64,000 bases of DNA from Boesenbergia rotunda (taxonomy: Eukaryota > Streptophyta > Magnoliopsida > Zingiberales > Zingiberaceae): the NCBI GenBank assembly GCA_024364735.1, contig JAGFNQ010008307.1:341527-405526 (forward strand), in the 5' to 3' direction. Made by a program: the position numbers and the translations under genes. Shown piece after piece: positions 9,436 to 21,620 of the stretch; within the stretch, counting starts at the first letter, position 1; every line of letters begins with the position of its first letter. The notes below the pieces were generated by a model. That model saw only the letters and a list, made by a program, of their open reading frames with translations, did no database searches and had not been told where the DNA came from.

Positions 9436-11741
9436 TTGATCTTTCGCTGTATCCTGTCCATTCATGGCCTCTTCTTCTTCGACCCCTGGCTCGTGTACGC
9501 CACTGTGGTGTCGGAGCTTTGTTCCCGAGACCTTGACCGCCTTCGGTCGGAATACCAAATCCCCTCCAACCACCGACTGATTTTTCCTGGCCTGATTGAT
9601 CGACCCGAGAGCCCGCCCTTAAGCTATCCGACCCTTTCCCGAGACCATCTTCAAGCCGACCTCCACTTTCTCCTCCACCCTTTCATCTCGAAGGTGTGTC
9701 GGTACTTCCAACTCCCCCTATCCCAATTAGCCCCGAACGTCATTAGTCTCATTTGCGAGTATTTTCACCTTGTATCGTATTCCTCTTCGCCTCGAAATCT
9801 TTCATTTCTTCAACTACCCCAAGAAACAAGAGACGAATGATTTTTTCTTCCAAACCCGAGTTAAGACTTCATTCCTGGCGAAGCCTCCGACCTCCAACAA
9901 AGGTTGGAAGGATCGCTTCTTCTACATCAACACCACCTCGGCCCCGAGCTGACCCACTGTCTTCATAGAGGACCTGCCCCCTTCACCCTCTCTCCTGAAA
10001 GCCTACCGTTCCTCACCCACCTATCAGTTATCCATTTCCAAGCTCGGCGACCGACACATCCATGGGGTGAATCTCCTTCAGGAGGAGATCCTCTACACTT
10101 TTGGTCTAAGCCAAATCCCAACTCCTCGACCTGCCTCACTTGGTAAGCTCCCTTATCATGCTTTTGAATATTTATAGCTAACTAAACTTTTACTATTTTG
10201 CAACCACAATGATGTTCGCAGCCACCCTAGAAGACGGATTTGAGATGGACTACGCGGAGATGCAGTCCCTAGTCAACACACAACTAGAGCAGCATGCCGT
10301 GGATCCCCTCACATCCGCTCCTGTGCCTGAACCATTAGTCGGCCACTCTGCAGCTGCGCAAAGCCCCAATGCCGAGCCAATGGAGGAGGAGGACCAGCCT
10401 CTCGGATTGAGGTGTCATCAGCCCGAGTCCCCAGTCCCGCACATGCTCCGCCAATCGATGTCCAAGTTAGGCCTACCTTCACCTACCAGCCCAAGAAGAA
10501 GGAGAAGAGGGCTTCAGCAACACCCTCGACACACATAGAAGCGTCCACCCGAATGGCTGTCTTGGGCGGTTCTTCTCGCCCCGACCCATCCTCAAGCGCG
10601 CCTGACCTTCCCCTTCCACTGGACTCGGGTGCCTCGCTTGTGGAGGTTCCCGTCATTCCCCCTCCGCTCCACATCTTGGTGCCTTCCCTCGCCAATCCAC
10701 GCCTGGAGATGCCAGCGGGGAACCTACTGTACTAGACCCAAGAATTGTAACTCTACGGGCCGGTGGTAGACCGCTACCTGCAAGGGGTCCGGGAGTCCTA
10801 CTATAGGGCCCAAACAGCAAGACGAATGCCTTCTTCTTGGAGGCCACTCAGGTATTCATTTTTATTTTATTTAATTTTATTTCTTCTTTTTAACTTGGCC
10901 TTAAGGCTGATTTAACTTACCCTCTTACTAACCCTTTTGTGTGTAGTTCTGGGGCTCGTGCCACAGTCTATCGATGGTTGTGGTGACCCATGCTCAGGCT
11001 CAAGTGGCTGTTGAGTGACGCGTTGAGGAGTTGGAGACTCGGCTCCGTCACGCTCGCCTAGTCTCCAATGAAGAGACGCTGAACGACCTTCGGAAGGAGA
11101 TCATCGTGTTGCAGGGCCGACTGGCGACCACGGAGGACCAGCTGGAGGTGCCCAAGATCCAGGTGGGCTCCTCCGACTCAGCAGTGGCCCATGCCCAAAG
11201 CCAGATCTCCACCTTGGAGTATGCCAAGCGAAAGGTCTGGGTCTTCCACGCTAGAGCTCAGGAGGAAGCGAATAAGAAGAAGGTCGAGCTCCTCCAACTG
11301 TCGTAGTTCTATGAGTCCTTGCAGGCAGAGTTGTCTGTCAAAGAGAAGGACCTGGCGGCTCGGGCGGAGATGGTGGACTCATTGGCTACCCAGCTGGCCA
11401 GCCGGGACCAAGAGTTGAACTCCCAGGTCGAGGAGCTCACTCAGCTTCACACTCAGCTGTCCGAGTGGGAGGCTACCCTGGCAGAGCTCGAGGATCTCCG
11501 GGCCTATAGGGCAGGCGAGGCGACATGATTGAACACCCACCGAGTGGAGTACATCAACTCGGCGGCGTTCAGTAAGCAGCTCACTACTAGGTTGAACCCC
11601 TTGCTTAAGCTGCACCTGACCAACACTTTTAATCAGCTTAAGCAAGGTGGGCACCTTCCTCCTGATCTCCCGGTTAGCACGGTGAAGTTCTCCAGTCTGA
11701 CCCAGCAGTTGTCGGAGGAGGCTTGCCGCCCATTCGACTGA
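9436..11741 (+). pseudogene. Antisense ORF of Tat element, 'putative gypsy type transposon' family
   Basis: This is transcribed opposite to gag-pol, between integrase and the 3' LTR. From 9483 the frame reads ELCSRDLDRLRSEYQIPSNH, then CRYFQLPLSQLAPNV, the hallmark block of the family Pfam calls putative gypsy type transposon (PF04195). A frameshift near 9775 leads to SNKGWKDRFFYI (about 9900). A GTAAGC donor at 10142 and an acceptor before 10209 look like a real intron. The downstream part is a proline-rich linker (10209-10735) and a long coiled coil (11031-11528) interrupted by a TAG near 11304, ending at 11741 with a conserved tail. The function of this family is unknown. Plant Tat/Retand elements are known to carry extra antisense ORFs here. 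Confidence 0.8.
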
Positions 11742-12034
11742 GGGCATGGAGATATTCCACTCTGTCTATTTTATTTTTAGAGGATGCTTCCTCACATTTG
11801 TAATGATTTTACCAGATTAATATATTTCGCGTTCTTACCCATTACATGTGTATTTTTGCATTATTCCCCTGTCTTGGAGAATTATTACACATCTTGTTTG
11901 CATTCGGGTCCCTTTCAATCGATTTGGCCCTCACGAGGTCGGCCAGGGGACTTTACCCTCACCCATGTTAAAGAGCATGGGGTCCTATAGAATGTCATGA
12001 GTTAGGAAAAGGCATAGGGACATCCCACCTGTTA
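11742..12034. other. Spacer after the antisense ORF
   Basis: T-rich sequence consistent with a 3' untranslated region of the antisense transcript. No gene supported. Confidence 0.45.
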
Positions 12035-12905
12035 CTTGCTAACTGAGCGGGAATCTGAACACTTGGTCGGCCCAATACCAAGGAGCATGGGACGCCACGC
12101 TTCTGATCGGGTACACTGAGCTAAGTGGTGGCGTGGGGGCATGCCCACTTATAACTCATTGGTGCAGTGAGAGTTTGGACATTTGGTCAGTCCGATTCTA
12201 AGGAGTGTGGGCCGCCACTTGTCTGATCGAGGACTCCGAGCCAAGTGGTGGCGTGGGGGCATACCCACTTATAACTCGTTGGCGAAGCGAGGGTCTGGAC
12301 ACTTGGTCGACACAATCCTAAGGAGCATGGGCCGTCATGCGTCCGATCGGAGACACTGAACCAAGTGGTGGTGTGGGGGCATGCCCACTTATAACTCACT
12401 GGCGAAGCGAGAGTCTGGACACTTGGTCAGTACGATCCTAAGGAGCGTGGGCCACCATGCGTTCGATCCGGGACACCGAGTCAAGTGGTGGTGTGGGGGC
12501 ATGCCCACTTATAACTCGCTGGCGAAGCGAGAGTCTGGACACTTGGTTTGTACGATCCTAAGGAGCGTGGGCCGCCACGCGTCCGATCGGGGACACCGAG
12601 CCAAGTGGTGGCGTGGGGGCATGCCCACTTATAACTCACTAGCAAAGCAAGAATCTAGACACTTGGTCGGTACAATCCTAAGGAGTGTGGCCACCACGCG
12701 TCCAATCGGGGACACCGAGCCAAGTCGTGGCGTGGGGGCATGCCCACTTATAACTCGCTGGCGAAGCAAGAGGCTGGACACTTGGTCGATACGATCCTGA
12801 GGAGTGTGGGTCGCCACGCGTCCGATCGGGGACACCGAGCCAAGTTGTGGTGTGGGGGCATGCCCACTTATAACTCGCTGGCGAAGCGAAAGTCTGGAAT
12901 GCTTG
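12035..12905. repeat. ~121-bp tandem array in Tat element A
   Basis: Seven units of about 120-121 bp. Each contains TCTGGACACTTGGTCG, CCTAAGGAGCGTGGGCC, GATCGGGGACACCGAGCCAA and GGGGGCATGCCCACTTATAA; the last includes a GGGCATGCCC palindrome. Unit starts recur near 12044, 12170, 12289, 12410, 12531, 12650 and 12771. It lies between the 3' end of pol and the antisense ORF. Several short ORFs on both strands here only reflect the repeat. Confidence 0.9.
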
Positions 12906-12989
12906 CACATGTCATAGGGACCCTGGCAATTCATTAGCACCATAAAGTTGGGTAATACAGCAGGCTCACACAACCTCACTGTGGCACTC

Positions 12990-14130
12990 TGTAGGGTTGG
13001 AGATGGATGGCACTCCAGGGTTAGTCCAGCTTCTTTTCTTTCTCGTTTTCCAAATAGTACATTCCGGAGGTTAACTTTTGGATTACCTTAAAAGACCCTT
13101 CCCATTGGGGCTCCATCTTGCTAATATCGCCGATTGACTTTATTCTCTTCCATACGAGATCCCCGACCTGGAATGTCCTAGCCAGCACCTTTCGGTCGTA
13201 TTTTTTTCTTCATTCTTTAGCGATAAGCGAACGTCCTTGCGATAGCTCTCTCCCAGATTTCCTCGACCAGATCCAACTCCAATCGTCTTCTCTCCGTGTT
13301 TTCTTCGTCATTCGCCTTCCTCCAATCGGATTCACACCCCACTTCCCCTAGCACCACTACCTCGCTTCCATAGACCAACTGGAAAGGCGTGTTACCCGTT
13401 GACTCCCTTGGCGTGGTCCGTTGGGCCCACAAGACGTTGGGTAACTCGTCTACCCATGTGCCACCCGCGTGATCCAGCTTCATCTTCAACCCCCTCAGGA
13501 TTTCCTGATTGGCAACCTCTGCTTGCCCATTATTTTGAGGGTACACAATGGAGGTGAACGATTGCTGAATGTCGTGAGCCGAGCACCATTCACTAATTCT
13601 CCTGCCCTGAAACTATCGTCTATTATCCGAGACCAACTTGTGAGGGATCCCATATCCGTAAAGTATGTTCTGCCATAGAAACTTTATCACCGCCTGCTCG
13701 GTGATACACGCTAATGCTTCTGCTTCTATCCATTTGAAAAAGTAGTCCACTACCACTAATAAAAATCTTTTTGAGCAAGATCTATAGGAAAAGGTCTCAC
13801 TATGTCCATTCCCCACTGATCGAAGGGGCAAGAGACCGTCGATGCTTTCATCATCTCGACCGGTCGATGGGGAAGGTTGTGATGCTTCTGGCATGGCAGG
13901 CACGTAGAGACCAGTCGATCAGCATCTTTCTGTAAGGTTGACCAATAATAACCTGAGAGCTGCACATTCTAGGCCACAACCCTTCCTCCAACGTGATTAC
14001 CGCAGATTCCCATATGTATCTCCCTGAGCACATAGTTAGCATCCTCGTCACCCAGACATTTGAGCAACGGTCGGGCAAAAGCCCTCTTATACAACACATC
14101 CCCGACCAAGGAATATTGAACCGCTCGCTT
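12990..14130 (-). pseudogene. Integrase of Tat element A
   Basis: This inserted the element's cDNA into the genome. Read leftward from 14130: the zinc-binding region (around 13965-13860, with CLPCQKHHNLPHRP), the catalytic core start SCPFDQWGMDIV (first Asp, about 13835), LVSDN (second Asp, about 13617) and NNGQAEVANQEILRG with the catalytic Glu (about 13525). It continues through WAQRTTPRESTGNTPF to the C-terminal domain near 13200-13000. Frameshifts separate the blocks, with breaks near 13780, 13613 and 13217. Confidence 0.82.
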
Positions 14131-14149
14131 TCTTAAGAGCCTAGCCTCC

Positions 14150-14700
14150 TCTCAGTCGGACGGGAGCATCCCATTCATCAAGTAGGCGATTAGAGGTGCT
14201 CTCCAGTCCGTCCCGAGCTCCAACTCTACTTGTTGTTCTATGTGCATCACCAACATTGTTTGACTCATCGATTGAAGAAGCACCCAGGAGCCTACCGCAC
14301 TAGCCAATTTTGCTAGTTCGTCTGCCCGAAGGTTGTTTTCTTTGGGGATCTTTTGCAACTGGACTTCCTGGAATCCGGCCTTCAACTTCTTGTATGCTTC
14401 GATATATGCTTACAGTCAGTCACTGTTGACCTCGAAATGACTTGTGATCTGTTGAATGGCCAGCTACAAATCCGAGTACAACATTACCCGAGTGGCACCC
14501 ACGTGCTTAGCGGCTTGCAACCCAGCAATGAGAGCCTCATACTCTGCTTCATTATTAGTGGCTTAGTATTCCAGCCGTACAGACAAATGCAGCTGCTCTT
14601 CATTAGGTGAGACCATCGAAATACCAATACCACTCCCCTACCGAGCTGATGACCCATCTACATAAATCTGCCAGGCACCCTCGGTCTCCTCTGAGCGCAA
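14150..14700 (-). pseudogene. Archaeal-type RNase H (aRH) of Tat element A
   Basis: Between RNase H and integrase there is a second RNase H-like region. It is heavily frameshifted, but its end (14385-14152) is readable: KAGFQEVQLQKIPKENNLRA followed by DELAKLAS, the usual C-terminal block of the extra RNase H that defines Tat elements. Its better-preserved counterpart in element B lies at 42420-42840. Confidence 0.7.
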
Positions 14701-15850
14701 CTTACTGAGAAAATCAGCTAATGCATTAGCCTTAATGGCCGAGCGAGCTTGATATTGTATGTCATATTCACTCAGCTTCGTCGTCCATTTGATCAGCTAC
14801 CCTGAAGCTTTCGGATTTGACACTACCCGACCCAAACTACTGTTGGTCAAGACCACGATCCGATGCTCTAAGAAATAAGGTTTGAGCTGCCTAGCGGCTA
14901 ACAACAAAACATAAGCCAACTTTTCGAGCGTCGTGTAATGACACTTGACTTTTAATAAATGAGCAAAAAAGTACACTGGCTGCTACTCGGGTTATCCTTG
15001 CCTTACCAAAACCATACTAACCGCCTCAGCCGAGGCTGCCAAGTAGAGGCTCCCCTAGCTCTGGCTTGGCCAAGATAGGTAACTCTGCCAGATAGGCCAT
15101 CAACTCTTTAAAAACTTTGTCGTAATCAACATCTCACTGGAATTTGGTGGCACGGCGAAGCCTTTTGAAGAAAGGTAAGTCCCGCTCGGCGGCTCGGGAG
15201 ATGAACCAAGATAAGACCGTAATCCTCCTGGTGAGTCTCTGTGCCTCCCTCAGATTTCGTGGTGGTGGCATGTCAAGCAGCGCTTGAACCTTGCTCGGGT
15301 TGGCCTCAATATCTCTTTCGGTCACAATGTATTCGAGGAATTTCCTGTTCCGCGCTTCGAAAAGGCACTTGGCCGGGTTCAATTTCAGCCAGTATTTGCG
15401 TAAGGTGTGGCAGGTTTCCTCCACATCTTGCACTAATTCAGCTGCTCGGGCAGTCTTGATTAAAATATGTCCACATAGACCTCAATATTCCGCCCCATTT
15501 GCGCTCGGAAGACCTTGTTCATCATACATTGATAAGTAGCACCTGCATTTTAAAGCCCGAACGACATGACGGTATAGCAGTACATGTCGTCCGTCGTGAT
15601 GAAACTAACCTTCTCCTGATCGTCGACGGCCAGAGGTACTTGGTGGTAACCCTGATACGTGTCCAACATGGAAATCAATTCACTCCCAGCCGTCGAGTCG
15701 ACCATCTGATCAATCCTTGGCAATGGATAACAGTTCTTCGGGCAAGCTCAGTTAAGATCACGGAGTCGATGCAGACGCGCCACTTGTCATCAGGTTTAGC
15801 CACAAGGACCACATTAGCTAGCCAGGCCGGGAATTAGATCTCCCTAATGT
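14701..15850 (-). pseudogene. Reverse transcriptase and RNase H of Tat element A
   Basis: RT begins just after the pre-RT block (WLANVVLVAKPDDKWRVCID near 15825-15760). The best block is 15433-15134, with LKLNPAKCLFEARNRKFL, IVTERDIEANPSKVQALL and PFFKRLRRATKFQ. The catalytic box is damaged: the minus-strand bases near 15465 give YVD followed by a frame disruption where YVDD is expected. RNase H follows with many stops to about 14700. Confidence 0.78.
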
Positions 15851-16650
15851 GTCCGACCTCTAGCAGCTTCTCAATATCCGCTTGGATGACTTTGTTCTGT
15901 GCTGCATTGAAATCCCTCTTTCGTTGTTTGACTGGTCTGGCATCCAAATGGTGCTCCACTACCTCCTGCCGGACCCCTTGGAGATCCTTCGCTGACCAGG
16001 CGAACACGTCCTGGTTCCTTGTTAGACAATCTAATAGCGACTGCCTTAATTCGTCTGGCAATCCCATTGCTATTCTGACTTTGGTTTCATCCCGATCGGG
16101 GGGGGAGGGTAGCTGGGCCTCCTCTTTGTCCTCGTGCAGTTCCACCCAAGGGGAAGTCTGCACCATGTTGCAGCTAGTAGATGTTCGTCTGGACTTCTGA
16201 CTTTCTGTCTGAACGTTGTCCACATAACATCGGCGCACCATTCGCTGATCCCCTTTAACTTCCCCAACCTTATCGCCTACCGGGAACTTTAATTTGAGAT
16301 AAAAGGTTGAGACCACCGCTCGGAATTCATTAAGGGCAGGTCGCCCCAAGATGACGTTATTGGCTAAGGAGGCATCCACTATTAGGAAGGTGGACTACCT
16401 AATTCTTTTTAGGGGTTCTTCTCTGAGAGACACAACCAAACGTATCTGCCCGATCAGCTGCACTTGGTTCCTAGTAAACCCGAATAATAGGGTAGCCACT
16501 AACTCCAACTGGGATGACTCGATCTACAACTGGTCGAAGGCTCTCTTGTACATTATATTTACCGAGCTGCCTGTGTCTATGATGGTACGGTAGATCTGAT
16601 AATTGGCAATCACGATAGTGACGACTAAGACATCATCATGGGGGACCTCC
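15834..16650 (-). pseudogene. Aspartic protease and pre-RT region of Tat element A
   Basis: The retroviral-type protease processes the polyprotein. The active-site motif reads IIDTGSSVNIMY on the minus strand near 16590-16555. The conserved second half lies in 16379-15834, with NVILGRPALNEFRAVVS near its start. The same block continues into the pre-RT region (RNQDVFAWSAKDLQGV and HHLDARPVKQRKR). A stop (TAG) follows the active site near 16525, and another frame change separates the two halves at about 16390. Confidence 0.82.
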
Positions 16651-17981
16651 AATCCTTGCAAATCCTGTGGCCCAAAACGCCTTGCACATGGGCGGCGCTC
16701 ATCCCCACGTGGTGAATTTCCAGTCGGCGTACCTGGGCTTTTCGGGCTCGGTTAGAGTCTCCTTCAGTTGGTCCACCCGAGATCATGTGGACCCCCCCCT
16801 CAGACGGCGTTCTGTTGATTGGCTTGATCTTCGTCAACCTCTTCGAGCTTAGCCTGCCTGCCCAGGGAAAATAAGTTCTGAGCGGCAGGTGTGTTTCGCC
16901 TGGTTTCTCCTCCGGCTGGGCCAATCGTGGGACCTCCTTGACCTAGGCCGCTTCTTGGGGAGGCCTGAAGCCCCCAACCCTAAGTGATTGGGGTCCGACC
17001 TCTCCCGGCCTGCCGCCTTTCTTCAATGCTATACGTATTTCTTTGATGGAAAGCACAATAAGGCTTCCACCGGGTCGGAAGACATCCCTCGGCTACTTGT
17101 TGCACATGCCTTGGCTCCATCCCCACTCAGTCGATCGCCCCTCTAGGGCTGCGAATGCGTCCACCCGGTGCACGACTATTTTGTGGTGGAATAGGTGCCG
17201 GGGCAGCACCGGTTTCCTTTTTTCGAGCGGCTTGGGCTTCCTCCACATTAATGTACTTGACAGCTTTCCCCAAGAGTTTATCAAAGTCCTTTGAGGGCTT
17301 CCTGATCAGCGAACAGAAGAAATCTCCTTCATGTAACCCCTGGGAGAACGAGCTGATGAGAACTTCAGTGGGAGCGGTTGGTACGTCCATAGCCACCCCG
17401 TTAAACCTCTTGATGTAGGCTCGGAGTGACTCCTTTGGACCTTGCTTCAACGCAAACAGATTGAGGCTAGTCTTATTATGTCTCCGACTGCTTGCGAAGT
17501 GTTGCATGAACAACCTCTTGAGCTCCTCGAAACTTAACATAGATCCGCTTGAGAGTCGATCGAACCATCGCTGAGCCAGTCTCGATAGGGTCGTCAAGAA
17601 AGCACAACATTTGACTCCCTCAGGATATTGAAGCAAGGTGGCGCTCGCAAATTTCATGAGGTGTTCCACGGGATCACTGGCTCCTGAGTACTCTGGGATC
17701 GCTGGCTCCCGAGTACTATGGGATGGTGAATAATCGGAGATGCTTGGGGACCAAGTCCTTAAGGATCTGCGAGGAAAACGGGCAACGCGTTGGGGGAGCC
17801 GTTGTGGGGTTGGCCAAGCCCTTTCCCTTATCTGAACATTGCCAGTGTGTCTGATTGGACGCGGATGCCTCTGCGGGATTAGAGTGAGTCTCATCTCCTC
17901 TGGCTCGGTAAAATGCAAGGGGAAGGGGATTGAGACGCCTTCTGGCCTGACGGCATTTCCCTGACCTGTCGAGTTGCCCAT
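16651..17981 (-). pseudogene. gag of Tat element A
   Basis: Gag forms the virus-like particle. The open block 17981-17127 (284 residues) carries the Tat-type capsid region: YSGASDPVEHLMKFASATLL, then AFLTTLSRLAQRWFDRL, RLFMQHFASSRR, LFALKQGPKESLRAYIKRF and ISSFSQGLHEGDFF. The downstream zinc-knuckle region is frameshifted. A further piece, 16924-16625, contains GGVHMISGGPTEGDSNRARK, the usual linker ahead of protease. The upstream start is uncertain; ATG at 17979-17981 is the first in this frame. Confidence 0.82.
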
Positions 17982-18164
17982 GGTCGAGGGCTCCGGAAAT
18001 TGGGTTGCCGGGCTACTCGCATGCAGAAGCAGCTGGGGGTCTTTTGGGCTCGAGAAGCCATCAAGAACTCATACTCCTCTGGCATAATTATGATTGTCAC
18101 TCGATTGAGTTCTTCCTTCTTACGCTCTCGATTAGGCGAAAAACCCTTCTTCTAGCGCCAAATA
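17982..18164 (-). promoter_or_regulatory. Leader and candidate primer-binding site of Tat element A
   Basis: On the minus strand the LTR end is followed after four bases by TGGCGCTAGAAGAAGGG (18144-18160), in the position and style of a tRNA primer-binding site. The tRNA was not assigned. The rest is a short leader to gag. Confidence 0.65.
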
Positions 18165-18719
18165 TGATCCTGTCGAAGAGCAAGGAGGACTCCCAACTTG
18201 ATGACGAGACTAGCTTGTTGCTAGAGGAGGATGGGTGACACCGAGAACTGCTCCAGATAGCGCTTTTCCTGCAAAAAAGATGACCGTTAGCAATCCACTG
18301 GGAGAACTTCCTGGTAAGGCCCTCCGACGATCAAGTCAGAATTCGGTGGAGAAGATGAAACTAAGAAAGAGGCGACTGTAGCTAAAAAATGTATTACACA
18401 TACCTGTAGGTGAAGGAAGGAATGCCTTATATAGCCGGGGAGGCGACAACCTCTGTCCTACTTCTGCCCCATTTTAGTCTCATGTTGGGATAAGATAAGG
18501 ACCACTGTCATCTCGCCAACTAGCGCCACCTCATCCTGACATACGCAGGGGGCACCGTGGTACAGGTTGTCAGAGTTTGTCATGAAGGTACTGTGTTAGC
18601 GAGATATCCGTGATTCAGACATGAGTGGTGTCAGGTCCGAGCCGACCTGCCTCGACTCTGGTACTACCTTTATCAGTGTGGTATTAGGGGATAGGTACTG
18701 TCATGGATAACGATAACTT
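18165..18719 (-). repeat. Right LTR (5' LTR) of Tat element A, first part
   Basis: Matches 4884-5432 base for base apart from scattered changes, and stops at 18719, where a Copia element begins. Its last five bases, AACTT (18715-18719), are duplicated at 27416-27420. Confidence 0.93.
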
Positions 18720-20560
18720 TGTTAGGATGTATACTAAAAGACTGGTCTTTTTATATGAACATCTGCATTTCGAAAGAGAATCACAACGACCCAGTTGCAT
18801 GTTTAGATTAGTATATGCATAACAGTCTAATACTTTGCATTTTAGATAACATGAAAGATCATGTTATCAGTTCTTGCAAAGTATAAGTAGAGGCTCACAA
18901 CCGAGATGGAGTTGGACAAATCATCGAGATGGTTGTAATGTAATTAGGTGTGGTTTATCTTGACCATAGAATTACACTAGTATGCTTTGTGTGCATTAAG
19001 CAGGACCAAAATAGAGGTGATCCAATTTGTATTGACTTTATAATTGGATCGAACCTTGGATTATTATGGAGTACAATCTCTAAATCCCGATATAATAACG
19101 GGCACGTGTATTTATATTTTATTTCTTTGATTTACCAATAGGCGAGATTTATTCTGCTAAATCGATAGACCCGGTAAGTTGGAAAATAATATTAATTACA
19201 TAGCGTGTCGTTGATTATTGACGGAATTTGTGTCCTGATAAGTCGGGATGATGATGCCCCCTTGATGAGCTCATAAGGTTCATCATGCTAAACCTACAGG
19301 TGGATTTGATCCAACATAATAATAAGGTTGAGTGGTACTAGTCAAGGAGTTAGAAGTTGATTAATTAAAATTATCAGTAATTTAAATTAATCAACGGGCA
19401 TACAATATCTTAAACACAGGGAGATGGATATACTCATAATATGTGGAGCCCATATGAAAATATGGGGGTTGGTGAGGAAGTTCAATGGAGATCTTTTAGT
19501 GGAATGGATCTTCATTAATGGATCGGATTTAGATCCATTAGCAGGCCAAGATCCAACTCCTCCTCATGGTCCCTACCTTAGCCCTATATATACCCCATGA
19601 AATCAAGAAACCAAAGGTGAATCCAATTGATCATCCAAACCAAGGCTTTTCCTTCTCACCCTCTCCTTCTCTCTCCTAGGGCAACCGACCGGCGCAAGGA
19701 ATAGAGAGGACCACCTCCTCTTTTCTTCCTCCCTTCTTCCTCCCTTCTTCTCCACCTCTTGGCCAAAATTCACAAGGACAAGGAGGAGTCTTCCTCTTCC
19801 TTTTGTGGTGCTCAGCAGCAAGAAGTAGGAGAGGAGACACCCTGGTTGAGGAGAGAAAGCTCCTTCACTTGGTGAGGTTGGCGCCGCAAGCAAGGGAGAA
19901 GAGAAGGGGTTCGGCCGGTTGTTTTGGCAAAGGAGAAGCTTGTTTCTCTCCTCCTTCTTCTTCTTCATCTTCCTCTCGGGTCCTTCCTTGTGGTTGGCGA
20001 GCTTGGAAGCTCTTGGAGGTCGGCGGCGCAAGGAAGAGAGGAGAAGTGGTGGCCGGTGGTGAACCCATCTCTAGGGTTTTGCTAGGCGTGTGAAGAAGCG
20101 ATTAATTGGAGCCCCTTAGTGATTCTGGTTCTTGGTAGCTCGTCGCCCACACAACGTCCAAAAGGAAAAGGACATAAGGTAGAAGACTACAAGGTAATGA
20201 GAGGTATATTTCTCTCTTGGTTCCCTTTTTGATCTTATCATTTTATGTGGCATGTTAATTAATTATCATGATTGATTAATTGGTTAATTAATGTTTGATA
20301 ATTAATTATTGGACCCCAATAATAAACATAAAAATCGGCGATCTACTCGTCATCTTTTTCACGGTCGATCGGTTAGGCGAATTACAAGGCTCGATCTTTG
20401 AGATTGACTAAGTTGTAATTCGAATCGATCGATACGATGACGAGACGGTCGTTTGGGAGTCGGGTCTCCATTCGGATTAATTTTTAATCCGTAGACCTGG
20501 AGAGGTCTCTCAAGGACGACCAGGTATTCGCTTAGGAAACCTGCCAAGCTATACCCAACA
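18720..20560 (+). repeat. 5' LTR of the nested Copia element
   Basis: 1841 bp. A TATA box (CTATATATACC, 19584-19594) follows a G/A-rich region and precedes a C/T-rich transcribed leader, so the promoter is placed at about 19.58 kb. Small ORFs downstream of it (for example 19803-20093) recur in the other LTR and are considered incidental. Confidence 0.93.
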
Positions 20561-20580
20561 ATTGGTATCAGAGCTGAGGT
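20561..20580 (+). promoter_or_regulatory. Primer-binding site of the nested Copia element
   Basis: TGGTATCAGAGC (20563-20574) begins two bases after the LTR. This is the standard initiator-Met tRNA primer-binding sequence of plant Copia elements. Confidence 0.93.
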
Positions 20581-21620
20581 TTCTGGTTTTGTGTGTTTAG
20601 GATTCGGTTAATTTTTACACATTATCATATATGTTATTTTTGATGGATGATATGTGGATATGCCTAGGCTAACTCTTTGTTGCATGCACTAGAGTCCAAC
20701 TTATCATGGCTTAAATAATGGTTATATGAGATTGATTGTGTATTATTATAATTAATTAAATCCTCGGGGTTGACGAGGATAGATAGATATTTAATTTTTG
20801 TAATTAAATACGTCACGTGTTTAGCCGAGCTTTTATTTACTTTCGATCTAGATTATTTGTACACTCCTTTGTGGAGTATAGGATCGATGGATGTAAATAA
20901 TTAGCTAGTCATCTCGGCTCGGAGATCCCTTCAATGGTGGCGTACGCATGGTGTAGGGAGGAGCGGATGAGGTGACGACACAACTGGAAGCACATTGGAG
21001 ACCAAGGCCATGAAAGTTGGAAAATCTAGGATTTTTCTTGTTTGTTTCTTTGGTTATGAGCTTATTGTGTGTGTGCACGAAAATTTCTCAAATTAAATAA
21101 CTAAGTGGGAGAGGGACCCTAAGGGTCCCGTGACCTTCATTACAATCTGACAAGTGATGCGAACACGCCCGCGCGTCGGCTCTGAGTGCCTTCTTCCACA
21201 ACGGATAGGCTTATTCTGTGGATCACTAGGTCAGCAAAGGTTATAGGGGATTATTTAGGAGCGTGTGATTTTTCCCAACGGAAGACACATAATTCGAGGT
21301 AATTTCCTTAGTATCGTGTAATGGTAAACACTTAGATGCAAATAATAGTATCCTCCCCAACGGAGTCATTGCTATTATTTGTAGGGCCAAAGTGGACCAA
21401 CTATTAATTTTATTTGTCAAAATGTTATGTTGACAAGATAATAAAATTAATGGATAAAACCTTCTCTAACAAATGTAGAATTCGTATATGTCCACACTAA
21501 CGTGGCATGCGAATTTCTCGGTGTTTTGAGGTGTTGGTTGATTTCGAAATTTATTGTTTGAGGAATCAATTTATTTTCAAAATCTAAGGTTGTGATTGTT
21601 GTGATTCTCAGGTAGTTTCA
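20581..21620 (+). other. Untranslated leader of the nested Copia element
   Basis: About 1 kb between the primer-binding site and gag with no coding signal. Long leaders are also seen in the Copia element at the right edge of the window. Confidence 0.6.

Noticed and set aside
12187..12979. Several overlapping ORFs with repeated SYKWACPHTTTWLG
   Set aside because: They arise from the 121-bp tandem repeat, whose length is not a multiple of three, so no single frame spans it.
19803..20093. Small plus-strand ORF repeated at 26686-26967
   Set aside because: It lies in both Copia LTRs and repeats because the LTRs repeat. The two versions differ by indels, and the protein is low complexity with no known motif.
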